Shown piece by piece: positions 32,141-42,151 of a stretch of DNA of 64,000 bases (position 1 is the stretch's first letter; each line of letters begins with the position of its first letter). The notes below the pieces were generated by a model that worked only from the letters and a program-made list of their open reading frames with translations, had not been told where the DNA came from and did not search any database. The DNA is taken from contig NZ_CANKXG010000010.1 of the NCBI RefSeq assembly GCF_947487575.1, forward strand, positions 62,001-126,000. The letters run 5' to 3'. This DNA is from an uncultured Algibacter sp. (GTDB taxonomy: Bacteria; Bacteroidota; Bacteroidia; Flavobacteriales; Flavobacteriaceae). A program made the position numbers and the translations under genes.

Positions 32141-34492
32141 ATGTATAGAAGAGTAATAGCAATTTTAATTTTTCTATTTCCATTATTCCAGTTTTCACAA
32201 GATTTTTCAGCGCTTTGGAAAGGTCATTTTTCATACAATGAAATTAAAGATGTAACTCAAGGAAATAATATTATTTATGCAGCTGCAGATAATGCTATTT
32301 TTAGTTTAGACACCCAAACTAATGAAATGCAGGAGATAACTACTGTTAATGGTTTGTCTGGGGAAAGTATTTCAACTATTTATTATAGTAATAATTATGA
32401 GTTATTGGTAGTTGGATATGAAAATGGACTTATTGAAGTAATATTTGATAATGATTCAGAAATATTATCTGTTGTTGATATTATTGATAAGCCCACAATT
32501 TCGCCATCTGTTAAGAAAATTAACCATATTAATGCATATCAAAATCTTATTTATATATCAACAAATTATGGTATTTCGGTTTATGATTTAGAAAGACTTG
32601 AATTTGGAGATACTTACTTTATTGGAAATGGAGGGAGCCAAATCCCTGTGACTCAAACTACAATTTTTGAAGACCATATTTTTGCATCTTGTTTAGAAGG
32701 GAATGGTATAAGAAAAGCACCAGTTTCTAGTCCTAATTTAATCGATTATCAAAATTGGGAAGTGGTTTGGGGAGGTAATTGGCTAGGTATAGAATCTAAT
32801 GGTGATAGGCTTTATACTACAAATACTAACCGAAAAATTCATGAAGTTATTGGAAGTTCAATAAGCGAATTATTTTCCTACCCAAGTTTACTGTTAGATT
32901 TAAGATCGGTTAATTCAAATTTAATTGTTACTACCAATAGTGAAGTCTATGTGTATGATTCAAATTTTAATATTATTTCTCAAGTACCTATTAATTCAGA
33001 TTTTGAAACACAATTCACTTCAGCTATAATAGATTCAGAAAACATTTATATAGGCACAAAAGATTTAGGGATATTAAAAACACCTATAAACAATATATTA
33101 ACTTTTGAAGAAATTCATCCAGACGGACCTCTTTCAAATAAGCCATTTTCTATTGAATCTGAACCTAATGGTTTGTGGGTTACCTTTGGAGAATACACTT
33201 TGTTTTATAATCCATATCCATTAAATAACCGAGGAATTAGTCACTTAAAAGATGATATTTGGATTAATAATCCATATGATGAAGTATTAGAAGCAAAATG
33301 TTTAAACGAAATTGCTATAAATCCATTTAATAATAGTCAAGTGTTTATAAGTTCTTTTTTTAGTGGTCTTTTGGAGGTTAATGAAGATTTCCCGGCCACA
33401 TTGTATAATGAAACAAATAGTGGTTTAGAATCGTTAGTTATAGCTAGTAATCCAAGTTATAAAGATTTAAGAGTAGGTGCTTCAATATTCGATCAAGATG
33501 GTTTATTGTGGACTGTCACAAGTAGAATTGATGAACCCTTAAAATCGTATAACCCAATTTCAAACCAATGGAATTCTTATAGTTTTACTGATATTATCGG
33601 TGATGGATTTGGAGGTGGAAACCTTGGTTTTTCTGATATTGCGATAGACAATTCTGGAGTTAAATATATAGGTTCATATGCACATGGGGTTATTGCTTTT
33701 GATGAAAATGGTAGTAATCCATTATTAAATAATGTAAGTGAAGAAGAGGAAAATATGCCTCATGAATATGTTACATCTCTTGCAGTAGATAATAGAAATC
33801 AACTCTGGATTGGTACTTTCAGTGGTTTAAGAGTTTTATACAATACATCAAGTTTTTTTACAGGGGAAGATTTAAGAGTAGATGAAATAATAATTGAAGA
33901 AGATGGTATTGCAAAAGAATTATTATTCCAGCAACTTATTACAGATATTGAGGTTGATGGTTCAAATAATAAGTGGATAGGAACATCGGATGCAGGTTTA
34001 TTTTATTTATCCTCAGACGGACAAAACACCATTTTTCATTTTACTAAAGATAACTCTCCCTTACCTTCAAATAGTATAAATGATGTATCAATAGATGGCG
34101 TAAATGGTGTGGTTTATATCGCTACAACTAATGGGCTTTTATCATTTAATTCAGGTAGCTCTGCTACTATAGAAGATTTATCTAGTGCCCATGCTTATCC
34201 CAATCCAATACGTCCAGGATTTAATATTGTTGAGGAAAAAGTAAAGATTAAAGATATATCCGAAAATGTAAATATAAAAATCACAGATATTGAAGGTAAC
34301 CTAGTTGCCGAAGCGCAATCTAGAATTAATCGAAGATATCAAGGCTATAATTTGGAGATTGATGGTGGGACAGCTTATTGGAATGGCAAAAATTTAGCAA
34401 ACAATGTGGTAGCATCAGGAGTTTATTTAATAATGCTTTCAGATTTGGATAGCTTCGAAACTAAAGTTTTAAAATTAATGGTAGTTAGATAA
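32141..34492 (+). CDS. porZ: PorZ-like type IX secretion protein with propeller repeats
   Basis: About 783 residues from ATG 32141 (MYRRVIAILIFLFPLFQFS, a signal peptide); the TTG start on the track falls in the promoter box. FSALWKGHFSYNEIKDVTQGNNIIYAAADNAIFSLD is typical of PorZ. The body is two beta-propellers of the two-component-regulator type (NQLWIGTFSGLRVLYN, NKWIGTSDAGLFYL), and the end is a T9SS-type C-terminal domain (AYPNPIRPGFN ... GVYLIMLSDL). PorZ works at the cell surface in attaching A-LPS-type anchors to secreted proteins. It is followed at once by recO (TAATG overlap). Confidence 0.85.
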   Translation: MYRRVIAILIFLFPLFQFSQDFSALWKGHFSYNEIKDVTQGNNIIYAAADNAIFSLDTQTNEMQEITTVNGLSGESISTIYYSNNYELLVVGYENGLIEVIFDNDSEILSVVDIIDKPTISPSVKKINHINAYQNLIYISTNYGISVYDLERLEFGDTYFIGNGGSQIPVTQTTIFEDHIFASCLEGNGIRKAPVSSPNLIDYQNWEVVWGGNWLGIESNGDRLYTTNTNRKIHEVIGSSISELFSYPSLLLDLRSVNSNLIVTTNSEVYVYDSNFNIISQVPINSDFETQFTSAIIDSENIYIGTKDLGILKTPINNILTFEEIHPDGPLSNKPFSIESEPNGLWVTFGEYTLFYNPYPLNNRGISHLKDDIWINNPYDEVLEAKCLNEIAINPFNNSQVFISSFFSGLLEVNEDFPATLYNETNSGLESLVIASNPSYKDLRVGASIFDQDGLLWTVTSRIDEPLKSYNPISNQWNSYSFTDIIGDGFGGGNLGFSDIAIDNSGVKYIGSYAHGVIAFDENGSNPLLNNVSEEEENMPHEYVTSLAVDNRNQLWIGTFSGLRVLYNTSSFFTGEDLRVDEIIIEEDGIAKELLFQQLITDIEVDGSNNKWIGTSDAGLFYLSSDGQNTIFHFTKDNSPLPSNSINDVSIDGVNGVVYIATTNGLLSFNSGSSATIEDLSSAHAYPNPIRPGFNIVEEKVKIKDISENVNIKITDIEGNLVAEAQSRINRRYQGYNLEIDGGTAYWNGKNLANNVVASGVYLIMLSDLDSFETKVLKLMVVR

Positions 34493-35211
34493 TGCTTATA
34501 ACTACAAACGCTATTGTTCTATCTAAATTAAAATATAGAGATAATGACTTAATTGTAAAATGTTACACTCAGGAAGTAGGTATAGTTAGTTTTTTATTGA
34601 GAGGTGTTTTAAAAAGCAAAAAAGGAAACTCGAAAATTGCCTATTTTCAGTTGTTATCGCAAATACAAATAGTCTTTACATATAAAAACACAAGGTCTTT
34701 ACAAAGCATTAAAGAAACAAAGTTAAATCACATATATTCCAGTTTACATTCCCATGTTTTAAAAAGTTCAATAGTTATGTTCTTATCTGAAGTATTGTCA
34801 AATACATTGCAAGAAGAAGAACAGAATGAAACACTTTATAGTTATTTAGAACATACCCTTTTATGGCTAGATTCGCAATCTGAATATGCCAACTTTCATC
34901 TACTGTTTCTGCTAAAATTAACTAAGTATTTGGGGTTTTATCCAGATACTAGTAACATAGATACTGCTTTTTTTAATTTATATGAAGGTAAGTTTGAATT
35001 AAGATCAAGCAATAAGTATGCTATTTCTGGAGAAAATTTAACACTTTTAAAACAGCTGTTAGGCATAACATTTGATGCTTTACCAAATATAAAAATTAAT
35101 GCAAAGCAAAGACAGTCTTTTTTAAGTATGATTTTGCTTTATTTTGAACTACATTTGGGGAGTTTTAAAACCCCTAAATCATTACAAGTATTTAATCAAG
35201 TTTTTAGCTAA
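34492..35211 (+). CDS. recO: DNA repair protein RecO
   Basis: A 239-residue RecO. The N-terminal OB fold is clear (TTNAIVLSKLKYRDNDLIVKCYTQEVG, ISFLLRG-like strands), then an alpha-helical domain. The Cys-zinc cluster of E. coli-like RecO is not present, as is common in Bacteroidota. It loads RecA via RecR in the RecFOR pathway. It shares one base with the porZ stop (TAATG) and is followed 3 bp later by a TonB receptor, so the three are one transcript. Confidence 0.9.
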   Translation: MLITTNAIVLSKLKYRDNDLIVKCYTQEVGIVSFLLRGVLKSKKGNSKIAYFQLLSQIQIVFTYKNTRSLQSIKETKLNHIYSSLHSHVLKSSIVMFLSEVLSNTLQEEEQNETLYSYLEHTLLWLDSQSEYANFHLLFLLKLTKYLGFYPDTSNIDTAFFNLYEGKFELRSSNKYAISGENLTLLKQLLGITFDALPNIKINAKQRQSFLSMILLYFELHLGSFKTPKSLQVFNQVFS

Positions 35212-35214
35212 AAC

Positions 35215-37626
35215 ATGAAGTCTTTTTATTTGTCATTCTTCTTTTTACTTGTATCTATCTGCTCTCAGGCACAAAATATAAAAGTGCTTAATAATATTAC
35301 AAAAGAACCCATTTTTGGTGTAGCTATTTACAATGTAGATAAGTCTAAAAGTGTTGTTACTAATTTTAGAGGAGAGGCCGAGTTGGATAAGTTTTCTGAT
35401 AACGAGCTTATTTATTTTAAACATTTATCACATGTTTTGAAATCTATAGCTAAAAACCAAATTGGGAAATCAAATAAAATATTTTTGGTTTCTAATACTC
35501 AAGGTTTAGAAGAAATTGTGATTTCAGCATCAAAATTTCAACAAAATAAAAAAGACATTCCACAAAAAATTATAAGTGTTGATGCCAAAAGCATTCAATT
35601 TAAAAACCCGCAAACTAGTGCTGATTTATTGGAAAGTACGGGACGAGTTTATATTCAAAAAAGCCAACTAGGGGGCGGTAGCCCACTGATAAGGGGTTTT
35701 TCAACAAATAGACTGTTGATTACTGTTGACGGAGTAAGAATGAATAATGCTATTTTTAGAGGCGGAAATATTCAAAATGTCATTTCGATTGATCCTTTTT
35801 CAATTCAAAATACAGAAGTCACTTTAGGTTCAGGATCCGTAATATACGGAAGTGATGCTATTGGTGGTGTTATGAGTTTCTATACTCAAAAACCTAAATT
35901 ATCCTATTCAGACTCCTTATTGTTTAGTGGTGCCGCAGTTGTAAGATATGCATCTGCAAGTAATGAAAGAACAGGGCATTTTGATTTTAATTTGGGTTAT
36001 AAAAAATGGGGGTTTATAACAAGTGCTAGTTATACTGATTTTGATGATTTAAGAATGGGAAGCCATGGTCCTGATGAATATTTAAGACCTGAATTTGCTC
36101 TAGAAACATCAACAGGTGATGTGATTCTTCAGAATAGCAACCCTCTAATTCAAAAATATTCTGGCTATAATCAGCTAAACTTAATGCAAAAAGCACATTA
36201 TGAACCTTATGAAGATTTAAGCTTTGATTTAGGCTTATACTATACCACAACATCTGATATTCCAAGATACGACCGTTTAATTCGTTATAGGAATGATGTG
36301 TTGCGTTCTGCTGAATGGAATTATGGACCGCAACAATGGTTTATGACTAATTTTCAGGTTACAAAATTGAGTAGTAAATCTAATTTATACAATAAAATAA
36401 AAGCCACTTTTGCGTTTCAAAATTTCAAAGAAAGCAGGATGGATAGAGATTTCCAATCTTCAGTAAGGAATATTCGTAAGGAATCTGTTGATGCCTATTC
36501 TTTTAATCTCGATTTAGAAAAGCGGTTTTCGACAAAAACACAATTTTTCTATGGTGCCGAATATGTTTACAATAAAGTAAGGTCTGAAGGTTTTGAGGAA
36601 GATATTTCAAATAACACCAAAATAGCGGCCATTTCAAGATACCCAAATGGTTCAAATTGGCAATCGGCTGCAGTATATACAAGCATTAAATATAAGCCTA
36701 ATACAAAGTTTGTGTTTCAATCTGGTTTGCGCTTTAATTATGTAGTTTCTAAGGCAGATTTTACAGAAAATAACGTTTATTTAAATTTACCTTTTGATTC
36801 CACAAAAAATGAATCTGAAGCATTAACAGGAACAGCTGGTATAAGTTGGTCACCAAATCCAATAATACAATGGAAACTAAATGCATCCTCAGCATTTAGA
36901 GCACCTAATATTGATGATGTTGGGAAGGTTTTCGATTCTGAACCAGGATCAGTAGTTGTGCCTAATGAAGACTTGAGGCCAGAATACGCTTATGGTGGTG
37001 AGCTAGGTTTAAAATTAAACTTTAATGACAAGTTAATTTTGGATATGAGCACCTATTACACCTATTTAGATAACGCATTAGTAAGGCGCCACTATAGTTT
37101 AAATGGTGAAACTGAAATTATTTATGATGGTGAATTAAGTAATGTACAGGCAATACAAAATGCATCAAGAGCATGGATTTACGGGTTCGAAGTAGGTTTG
37201 AAAATGCCAATTACTAAGCGATTGGATTTAACATCACAGTATTCCGTAATTGGGGGAAAAGAGGTTGAAGATGGTATTAAAGTGCCTATACGCCATGTAG
37301 CCCCAAATTTTGGAAACACGCATTTACTTTGGACTTTAAATGACTTAAAATTAGATTTTTTTGCTAATTATAATGGCGATTTATCTTTTTATCAATTGGC
37401 GCCTTCTGAAATTGAAAAGGATTATATCTACGCTTTAGATTCTAATGGGAACCCCTATAGTCCAACGTGGTACACGCTTAATTTTAGAGCGCAATACCAA
37501 ATTAATAATGCAATTTCTATAACAACCAGTTTAGAAAATATGACCGACCAGCGTTATAAAACCTATTCTTCAGGAATTGCATCCGCAGGAAGAAACCTTA
37601 TTTTATCATTAAAGTATAGTTTGTAA
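35215..37626 (+). CDS. TonB-dependent receptor downstream of recO
   Basis: An 803-residue outer-membrane receptor: signal peptide (about 1-19), a carboxypeptidase-like domain (IKVLNNITKEPIFGVAIYNVD, 21-100), plug with LEEIVISASKFQQ and VTLGSGSVIYGSDAIGGV, and a barrel ending LILSLKYSL. The plug has an FSTNRLLITVDGVRMNNAI segment typical of haem/cobalamin-type receptors such as HmuR; true ligand unknown. It lies 3 bp after recO; no substrate-binding partner is near. Ends at a strong bidirectional terminator. Confidence 0.88.
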   Translation: MKSFYLSFFFLLVSICSQAQNIKVLNNITKEPIFGVAIYNVDKSKSVVTNFRGEAELDKFSDNELIYFKHLSHVLKSIAKNQIGKSNKIFLVSNTQGLEEIVISASKFQQNKKDIPQKIISVDAKSIQFKNPQTSADLLESTGRVYIQKSQLGGGSPLIRGFSTNRLLITVDGVRMNNAIFRGGNIQNVISIDPFSIQNTEVTLGSGSVIYGSDAIGGVMSFYTQKPKLSYSDSLLFSGAAVVRYASASNERTGHFDFNLGYKKWGFITSASYTDFDDLRMGSHGPDEYLRPEFALETSTGDVILQNSNPLIQKYSGYNQLNLMQKAHYEPYEDLSFDLGLYYTTTSDIPRYDRLIRYRNDVLRSAEWNYGPQQWFMTNFQVTKLSSKSNLYNKIKATFAFQNFKESRMDRDFQSSVRNIRKESVDAYSFNLDLEKRFSTKTQFFYGAEYVYNKVRSEGFEEDISNNTKIAAISRYPNGSNWQSAAVYTSIKYKPNTKFVFQSGLRFNYVVSKADFTENNVYLNLPFDSTKNESEALTGTAGISWSPNPIIQWKLNASSAFRAPNIDDVGKVFDSEPGSVVVPNEDLRPEYAYGGELGLKLNFNDKLILDMSTYYTYLDNALVRRHYSLNGETEIIYDGELSNVQAIQNASRAWIYGFEVGLKMPITKRLDLTSQYSVIGGKEVEDGIKVPIRHVAPNFGNTHLLWTLNDLKLDFFANYNGDLSFYQLAPSEIEKDYIYALDSNGNPYSPTWYTLNFRAQYQINNAISITTSLENMTDQRYKTYSSGIASAGRNLILSLKYSL

Positions 37627-37630
37627 AAAG

Positions 37631-37661
37631 CAAAAGCTCTAGTTTTTAACTAGAGCTTTTG
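37631..37661. terminator. Bidirectional terminator between TonB receptor and T9SS cargo genes
   Basis: CAAAAGCTCTAGTT TTT AACTAGAGCTTTTG, a 14-bp perfect stem flanked by A- and T-rich runs, between two convergent genes. Confidence 0.85.
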
Positions 37662-37683
37662 TTTGAAATATAATTTCTTGTAA

Positions 37684-40005
37684 TTACTTTTTAAATGCTT
37701 TTTTTGTAATAGTTGTACCGTTTAATAGGGTAACTTTAGCTATATAAACACTGCTACTTAAATTTGATAATTTATAAGTTTCAGAAGTTTTATGACCTTC
37801 AAATTGATATAATTGTCTTCCTAACAAATCAAAAACGCTAACAGTTTTAATAACTCCTGAAGCTGTAAATCGGACAGCATCATCTTCTAATTCAACAATT
37901 TTTAAAGTGTTTGAATTGGCATCTATATCTTCAGTTGATAAAGCTGAAGAGTTAAAATGAATTTCGAAACGGTCGTTAAATTCTCCAACTTCAGATGTGA
38001 ACGTATAATCCGAATCAGATAGGTTATGTACTGTATTTAAAAGGTTGTCTTTTAAATACACATCATTTTCTGTTAAGAAAGCGCCTTGTAATTGCGCAAT
38101 TGATAATTTGTAAAGTGTAGCAACGTCTATATTAGTGCTATAACCAAGGCTGATGATTTCATCTTCAGCTAAACTTTCAGGTGCTTTACCTTGAACAGCA
38201 AATTTTTCATTGGAATCTTCAATAGATGAATATAAAGTCGCTGAAAAATCAGCTTTTAATAATCTTTGAGCATCATATGACATACCATCGTTTAAATCTG
38301 TAGCACCATCTACATATCCAACTAATATTTGGTTAAACACACCATTATCAGAGGTTAAATTAACCCATAATTTATTAGCAATATTACTTGAAGTCTTTTT
38401 AGACTTTGTGTTTTTAAAGAACTGATTATTGCTAGTACCGTCAGCCATTCTCATAGCATTGGTAAATGTTACATTGCCATTACCTAAACCAGCAATAAAA
38501 AAACTTTGTCCAGAAGGAATAAATTGATCTGGAGTTACTCCACTTGCTCCTGCTGCACCTCCTGTTCCTACAGTATAAGTTGCATAGTCATTTTGATTAA
38601 AATTTAAACCTTCATTTCCGGGATTAGCAGCGTCAGGTGGTGAAGCTTGTGACCAAAAATATGCAACACCATTAACCATACTAGAATTCGCTTGCTGAAA
38701 TGCAATAAAATCTATTGCAGAAGGGTATGGGTTTCCAATTAAATTCCAATACGTACCAGTATTCGCAATGTTGAAAGCAATGTTTGTTGTAATATCTCCA
38801 GTGTTAAATTGTCCTTCAAAATTTGCTATACCTATTCCAGGAATAAAAAATTGGGATTCTGCAACCGCATAGCCAACACCTGCATCCATGGTTCCATCCG
38901 AAATTTTCCAATCAGGAAGAGTATTGTCGTTAACATTATCCCCATTAGTATCAACAAAATTTGCAGCATCAAACCAAAAACGTCTGCCATAATCTACATC
39001 AGGGAAAACACTCCAGAGCGTTTCTCCAATAACGGGAGAACTCCAGTAAGTATAATAATACCAAGCAGCTTTAGAAGCTGTTTGTTTATTTACTCTCCCA
39101 ACTCCAACAAAAGTCCCACTATTATCATTTTGAACAAAATTACCTTGAGTTTCTACATAAAGTTCTCCATTAACAACAACATCCTTTTCAACTTCAACAA
39201 AAGCCCCATTATCAACAGTTAACCTATTTGTGGCATTTATTGTAAGAGAACAGGCCGAAAAACTACCTCCATCTGTTGATGTATTGTAATTATCATCAAT
39301 GACAGCATTTACATTGTTTGTTGGTATTCCATTATCCCATGCACCAGCAGTCCAAGTTGTTGTTGTTGGACATGATAAAACACCCCATATTTCAATATTA
39401 TCGACAGCTATATCTTCACCACCAGCATTAAGTCTAAATTCTATTTCAATGTCCAATAAAGACCCAGTTCCAGGAATGTTTTCAATAAATTGTGTAAAGG
39501 TACTAGTTATGGCAGTACCATCTCCTGTCCCATCAAAGTTGGTGTCAATTAATGGTTCTGTATTTGTCCCACCACTCCCTTCAATCCACAATAAATCTGT
39601 AAATGTGCCAGAGTTATCAATATCATAATTAATATGCACAAAGTCAGTATCATCCCAATGCTGATTAGTACCAAGATCATCTTCAGCTAAGTGTATCCTA
39701 AATTCAAGACTAGTATAACTATTAATATTTACATCATCTAAAAGTAAAGTTAATGGGAGAATCGCAGACGTAGGGGAAGTGTCTTGCGCTGCAAAGTAGT
39801 AAGAACCTTGCTGGTTAAAAAAATCTTCATTTAAAATATTTGAGCCATCCGTACGAAGAAAATAATCTTGTGATCCATCGGTAAACTCTGAATCATTAGT
39901 TGTATAGCCTCCTGCAGATTCAAAAGTTAATTCAGCAATTTTAGTCTGCCCATAACCAAAGTTAAAAGCCAATAGCACCACTATTAATAAAGTAATTTTT
40001 TTCAT
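37684..40005 (-). CDS. T9SS type A sorting-domain cargo protein
   Basis: A 773-residue secreted protein. It has a signal peptide (MKKITLLIVVLLAFNFGYGQ) and a C-terminal T9SS sorting domain (TVSVFDLLGRQLYQFEGHKTSETYKLSNLSSSVYIAKV then TKKAFKK). The middle holds beta-sandwich-like regions with many Asn/Asp/Gly/Thr repeats (DTNFDGTGDGT, NGDNVNDN), typical of large adhesive or fibrous surface proteins, with no catalytic motif I recognise. It is probably surface displayed or released. The T9SS protein PorZ lies on the other strand 3 kb away; that does not prove a functional tie. Confidence 0.85.
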   Translation of the reverse strand: MKKITLLIVVLLAFNFGYGQTKIAELTFESAGGYTTNDSEFTDGSQDYFLRTDGSNILNEDFFNQQGSYYFAAQDTSPTSAILPLTLLLDDVNINSYTSLEFRIHLAEDDLGTNQHWDDTDFVHINYDIDNSGTFTDLLWIEGSGGTNTEPLIDTNFDGTGDGTAITSTFTQFIENIPGTGSLLDIEIEFRLNAGGEDIAVDNIEIWGVLSCPTTTTWTAGAWDNGIPTNNVNAVIDDNYNTSTDGGSFSACSLTINATNRLTVDNGAFVEVEKDVVVNGELYVETQGNFVQNDNSGTFVGVGRVNKQTASKAAWYYYTYWSSPVIGETLWSVFPDVDYGRRFWFDAANFVDTNGDNVNDNTLPDWKISDGTMDAGVGYAVAESQFFIPGIGIANFEGQFNTGDITTNIAFNIANTGTYWNLIGNPYPSAIDFIAFQQANSSMVNGVAYFWSQASPPDAANPGNEGLNFNQNDYATYTVGTGGAAGASGVTPDQFIPSGQSFFIAGLGNGNVTFTNAMRMADGTSNNQFFKNTKSKKTSSNIANKLWVNLTSDNGVFNQILVGYVDGATDLNDGMSYDAQRLLKADFSATLYSSIEDSNEKFAVQGKAPESLAEDEIISLGYSTNIDVATLYKLSIAQLQGAFLTENDVYLKDNLLNTVHNLSDSDYTFTSEVGEFNDRFEIHFNSSALSTEDIDANSNTLKIVELEDDAVRFTASGVIKTVSVFDLLGRQLYQFEGHKTSETYKLSNLSSSVYIAKVTLLNGTTITKKAFKK

Positions 40006-40098
40006 AGTTATAAGTTTTAAAATCTATACTTAGACTGGGCTTTGTATAGTAGATTTGGTTTTTATATATTTTTATTCTAATTGTTAATTTAACATTGC

Positions 40099-40106
40099 TA
40101 TTTTTG
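40099..40106 (+). promoter_or_regulatory. -7 promoter box of recX
   Basis: TATTTTTG, 6 bases before ATG 40113. The TTG start on the track (40095) lies upstream of or within it. Confidence 0.5.
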
Positions 40107-40112
40107 GTGCAA

Positions 40113-40586
40113 ATGCAAACAAAAAAAACATATACGGTACAAGAAGCCACTAGAAAACTAGAGCATTATTGTGCGTATCAAGAACGTTGCCATCAAGAAG
40201 TGCGAAAAAAGTTAGAATCTTTACACATGATACCCGAAGCTATCGACGTGGTAATAGTCCACCTTTTGAAACATAACTTTCTTAACGAAGCACGTTATGC
40301 CAAAACATTTGTAAGCGGTAAGTTTAGAATTAAGGCTTGGGGCCGACGTCGATTAACTTTCGAATTAAAGAAAAAAGACATTGGCAAAGTTAATATAAAT
40401 CAAGCACTTAGCGACATAGAAAACACGGAATACATCGAGGTTTTCAATGCTTTAGCCGAAAAAAAAGCGAATTCTATTACAGGAAACGATAAGTATAAAA
40501 AAAGAAAGAAATTGATCGATTATCTGTTATATAGAGGCTGGGAAACGCACTTAGTATACGAAAAGGCCAAAGAGTTTTTCGGTTAA
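40113..40586 (+). CDS. recX: RecX, regulator of RecA
   Basis: About 157 residues from ATG 40113 (MQTKKTYTVQEATRKLEHYC). Three-helix repeats are recognisable: EATRKLEHYCAYQERCHQEVRKKLESL, LLKHNFLNEARYAKTFVSGKFRIKAWGRRRL and the third repeat up to YLLYRGWETHLVYEKAKEFF. RecX caps RecA filaments. The start at 40113 is preferred to the TTG at 40095 because the promoter box overlaps the latter. No neighbouring recA in the window. Confidence 0.9.
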   Translation: MQTKKTYTVQEATRKLEHYCAYQERCHQEVRKKLESLHMIPEAIDVVIVHLLKHNFLNEARYAKTFVSGKFRIKAWGRRRLTFELKKKDIGKVNINQALSDIENTEYIEVFNALAEKKANSITGNDKYKKRKKLIDYLLYRGWETHLVYEKAKEFFG

Positions 40587-40598
40587 ATCCATAAAAAA

Positions 40599-40630
40599 GC
40601 GGATTAGGTTTTAAACCTAATCCGTTTTTT
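40599..40630 (+). terminator. Terminator between recX and the outer-membrane protein gene
   Basis: CGGATTAGGTTT / AAACCTAATCCG, a perfect 12-bp stem with a T-run after it; convergent genes may share it. Confidence 0.85.
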
Positions 40631-40651
40631 TAGGTGTTTTAAAGTCTAGGT

Positions 40652-41167
40652 TTATAAGTTAAAAACAGCACCTAAATTAACAGTAAATTGATTGTGTAAT
40701 GTTTCAGGAGCATTTGAAGGTTCGGAGTATTTAGCAAAAGGAGCATTTAATTCGGTATAAAGACCAAAACCTTCCGAAAAGAAGTAACGTGCACCTAAAT
40801 GCCCACCAAAGTTTTTAAGTCCAAGACTTAAACCAGGATATACATCAAAATTTTCGTCAACATTAATTACGTTTCCTAGGTTAGCATTAAAACGGGCTCT
40901 AACATCAAAACGGTCACCAAAGCCTGCGTCTAAATCATCATTACCAGTATTTTTTAAAGCATCATTAACACCTAAAAGGTAAGTGGTAGATACACCTATC
41001 GAGATATTTTCGCCTATACCGTAATCATAACTTAAATTAATACCAGTACCATTTTTTTGCAAATTGGCACCTACTTGAAATTTGTTATCTTCTTTTCCTA
41101 TATATGCCTGAGCATTCACAGCCGAAAAGCTAAGTATAGTTAATAATAAAATTAAATTTTTCATCAT
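40652..41167 (-). CDS. Small outer-membrane beta-barrel protein (DUF6646-like)
   Basis: A 171-residue protein with a signal peptide (MMKNLILLLTILSFSAVNA). Strands such as NKFQVGANLQKNGTGINLSYDYGIGENISIGV and GGHLGARYFFSEGFGLYTELNAPFAKY suggest an 8-stranded porin-like barrel, ending in FTVNLGAVFNL with a C-terminal aromatic. It resembles DUF6646-type proteins of Flavobacteriia. No role is known. Own transcription unit, convergent with recX. Confidence 0.7.
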   Translation of the reverse strand: MMKNLILLLTILSFSAVNAQAYIGKEDNKFQVGANLQKNGTGINLSYDYGIGENISIGVSTTYLLGVNDALKNTGNDDLDAGFGDRFDVRARFNANLGNVINVDENFDVYPGLSLGLKNFGGHLGARYFFSEGFGLYTELNAPFAKYSEPSNAPETLHNQFTVNLGAVFNL

Positions 41168-41227
41168 TTGGAGTTTTAAATTTAAGAGGTCAAAGATATT
41201 ACAAGTTTTCTAATATCAAAGCTTTAT

Positions 41228-42088
41228 TTATAGATGTTTATGAGTTCTAGTAATGGCTTTTTCGTTTTTCCAATCAATCCATTTTTGCCCTTTAATGCGG
41301 CGCATTATATTATCAAAATTTCGCATAATAAACACATTGTAAACCGCTTTGCTAAAGTTTTTAGGGTTTCTAGCAATGGCACGCAAACTCATTGAAAACC
41401 CTGGTGTTATATAGCGCATGTAATGCCAGTAACCTTCTGGCATATACAACACTTCACCATGATTAAGCTCCGTTTTGTAACCTTTAGCCTTTTTAAGTAT
41501 GGGCCACTTTTCAAAATCTGGGTTATTGAAATCAATGTCTTCTCTTGTAATTAAAGAGTGCGGAATTTTATACAGGTAGTTATTCTGTTTTTGGTCAAAT
41601 AAAATACATTGTTTTTTGCCTTCAAAATGAAAATGAAAAATATTGGCCAAATCAATATCGTAATGCATAAACGTGTGAGAATCTTGTCCTCCAAAAAATA
41701 GCATGGGGATACCTTTCATAAGCCGCAAACCAAAATCAGGAAACATAAAATCGTTTTGCAAAGCAGGAATTTCTTTTAAGGCATTCCATAAAAAAATACG
41801 ATATTTAGTTGGCTCCCGTTTCAGTAAATCCACATAATCACTAAGTTTCATTTTAGCATGTGGCTCATTAAAACCATCCTTATAATCAACTGGTCTATCA
41901 TCGTATAATGGTACAGTTAAATTGCCACCAATGGTTTTCATGTACTCTAAATTCCACTTGGTGTAAGCTGGCCAATCTTCAATAAAACGCTCAATAACCA
42001 CAGGTTTTTGTGGCTTAAAATAGTGCTTTAAAAAGTCCGCTTTGGTAATCGTTTTTACGCGCGGAATATCTTGTAAGTTTAACGACAA
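41228..42088 (-). CDS. JmjC/cupin_8 2-oxoglutarate-dependent oxygenase-like protein
   Basis: A 286-residue protein of the cupin-8/JmjC fold. The iron triad is visible as H-x-D in FMHYDIDLANIFHF (His and Asp) and the distal His in MPEGYWHYMRY. A Lys in FEGKKQCILFD may bind 2-oxoglutarate. The start region IPRVKTITKADFLKHYFKPQKPVVI is typical of FIH-like hydroxylases. Protein or small-molecule hydroxylation is likely, target unknown. Monocistronic, or the end of a transcript from an upstream noncoding region with repeats. Confidence 0.82.
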   Translation of the reverse strand: MSLNLQDIPRVKTITKADFLKHYFKPQKPVVIERFIEDWPAYTKWNLEYMKTIGGNLTVPLYDDRPVDYKDGFNEPHAKMKLSDYVDLLKREPTKYRIFLWNALKEIPALQNDFMFPDFGLRLMKGIPMLFFGGQDSHTFMHYDIDLANIFHFHFEGKKQCILFDQKQNNYLYKIPHSLITREDIDFNNPDFEKWPILKKAKGYKTELNHGEVLYMPEGYWHYMRYITPGFSMSLRAIARNPKNFSKAVYNVFIMRNFDNIMRRIKGQKWIDWKNEKAITRTHKHL

Positions 42089-42151
42089 GGTGTAATTAGT
42101 TTAGTAGTGTAAAGTTAATAAAACGTAGTTAATTTAAAAATTGTGTTTTTG

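Noticed and set aside
38809-39628. Plus-strand ORFs of 137 and 109 aa inside the T9SS cargo gene
   Set aside because: They are antisense shadows of a real gene with clear signal peptide and sorting domain.
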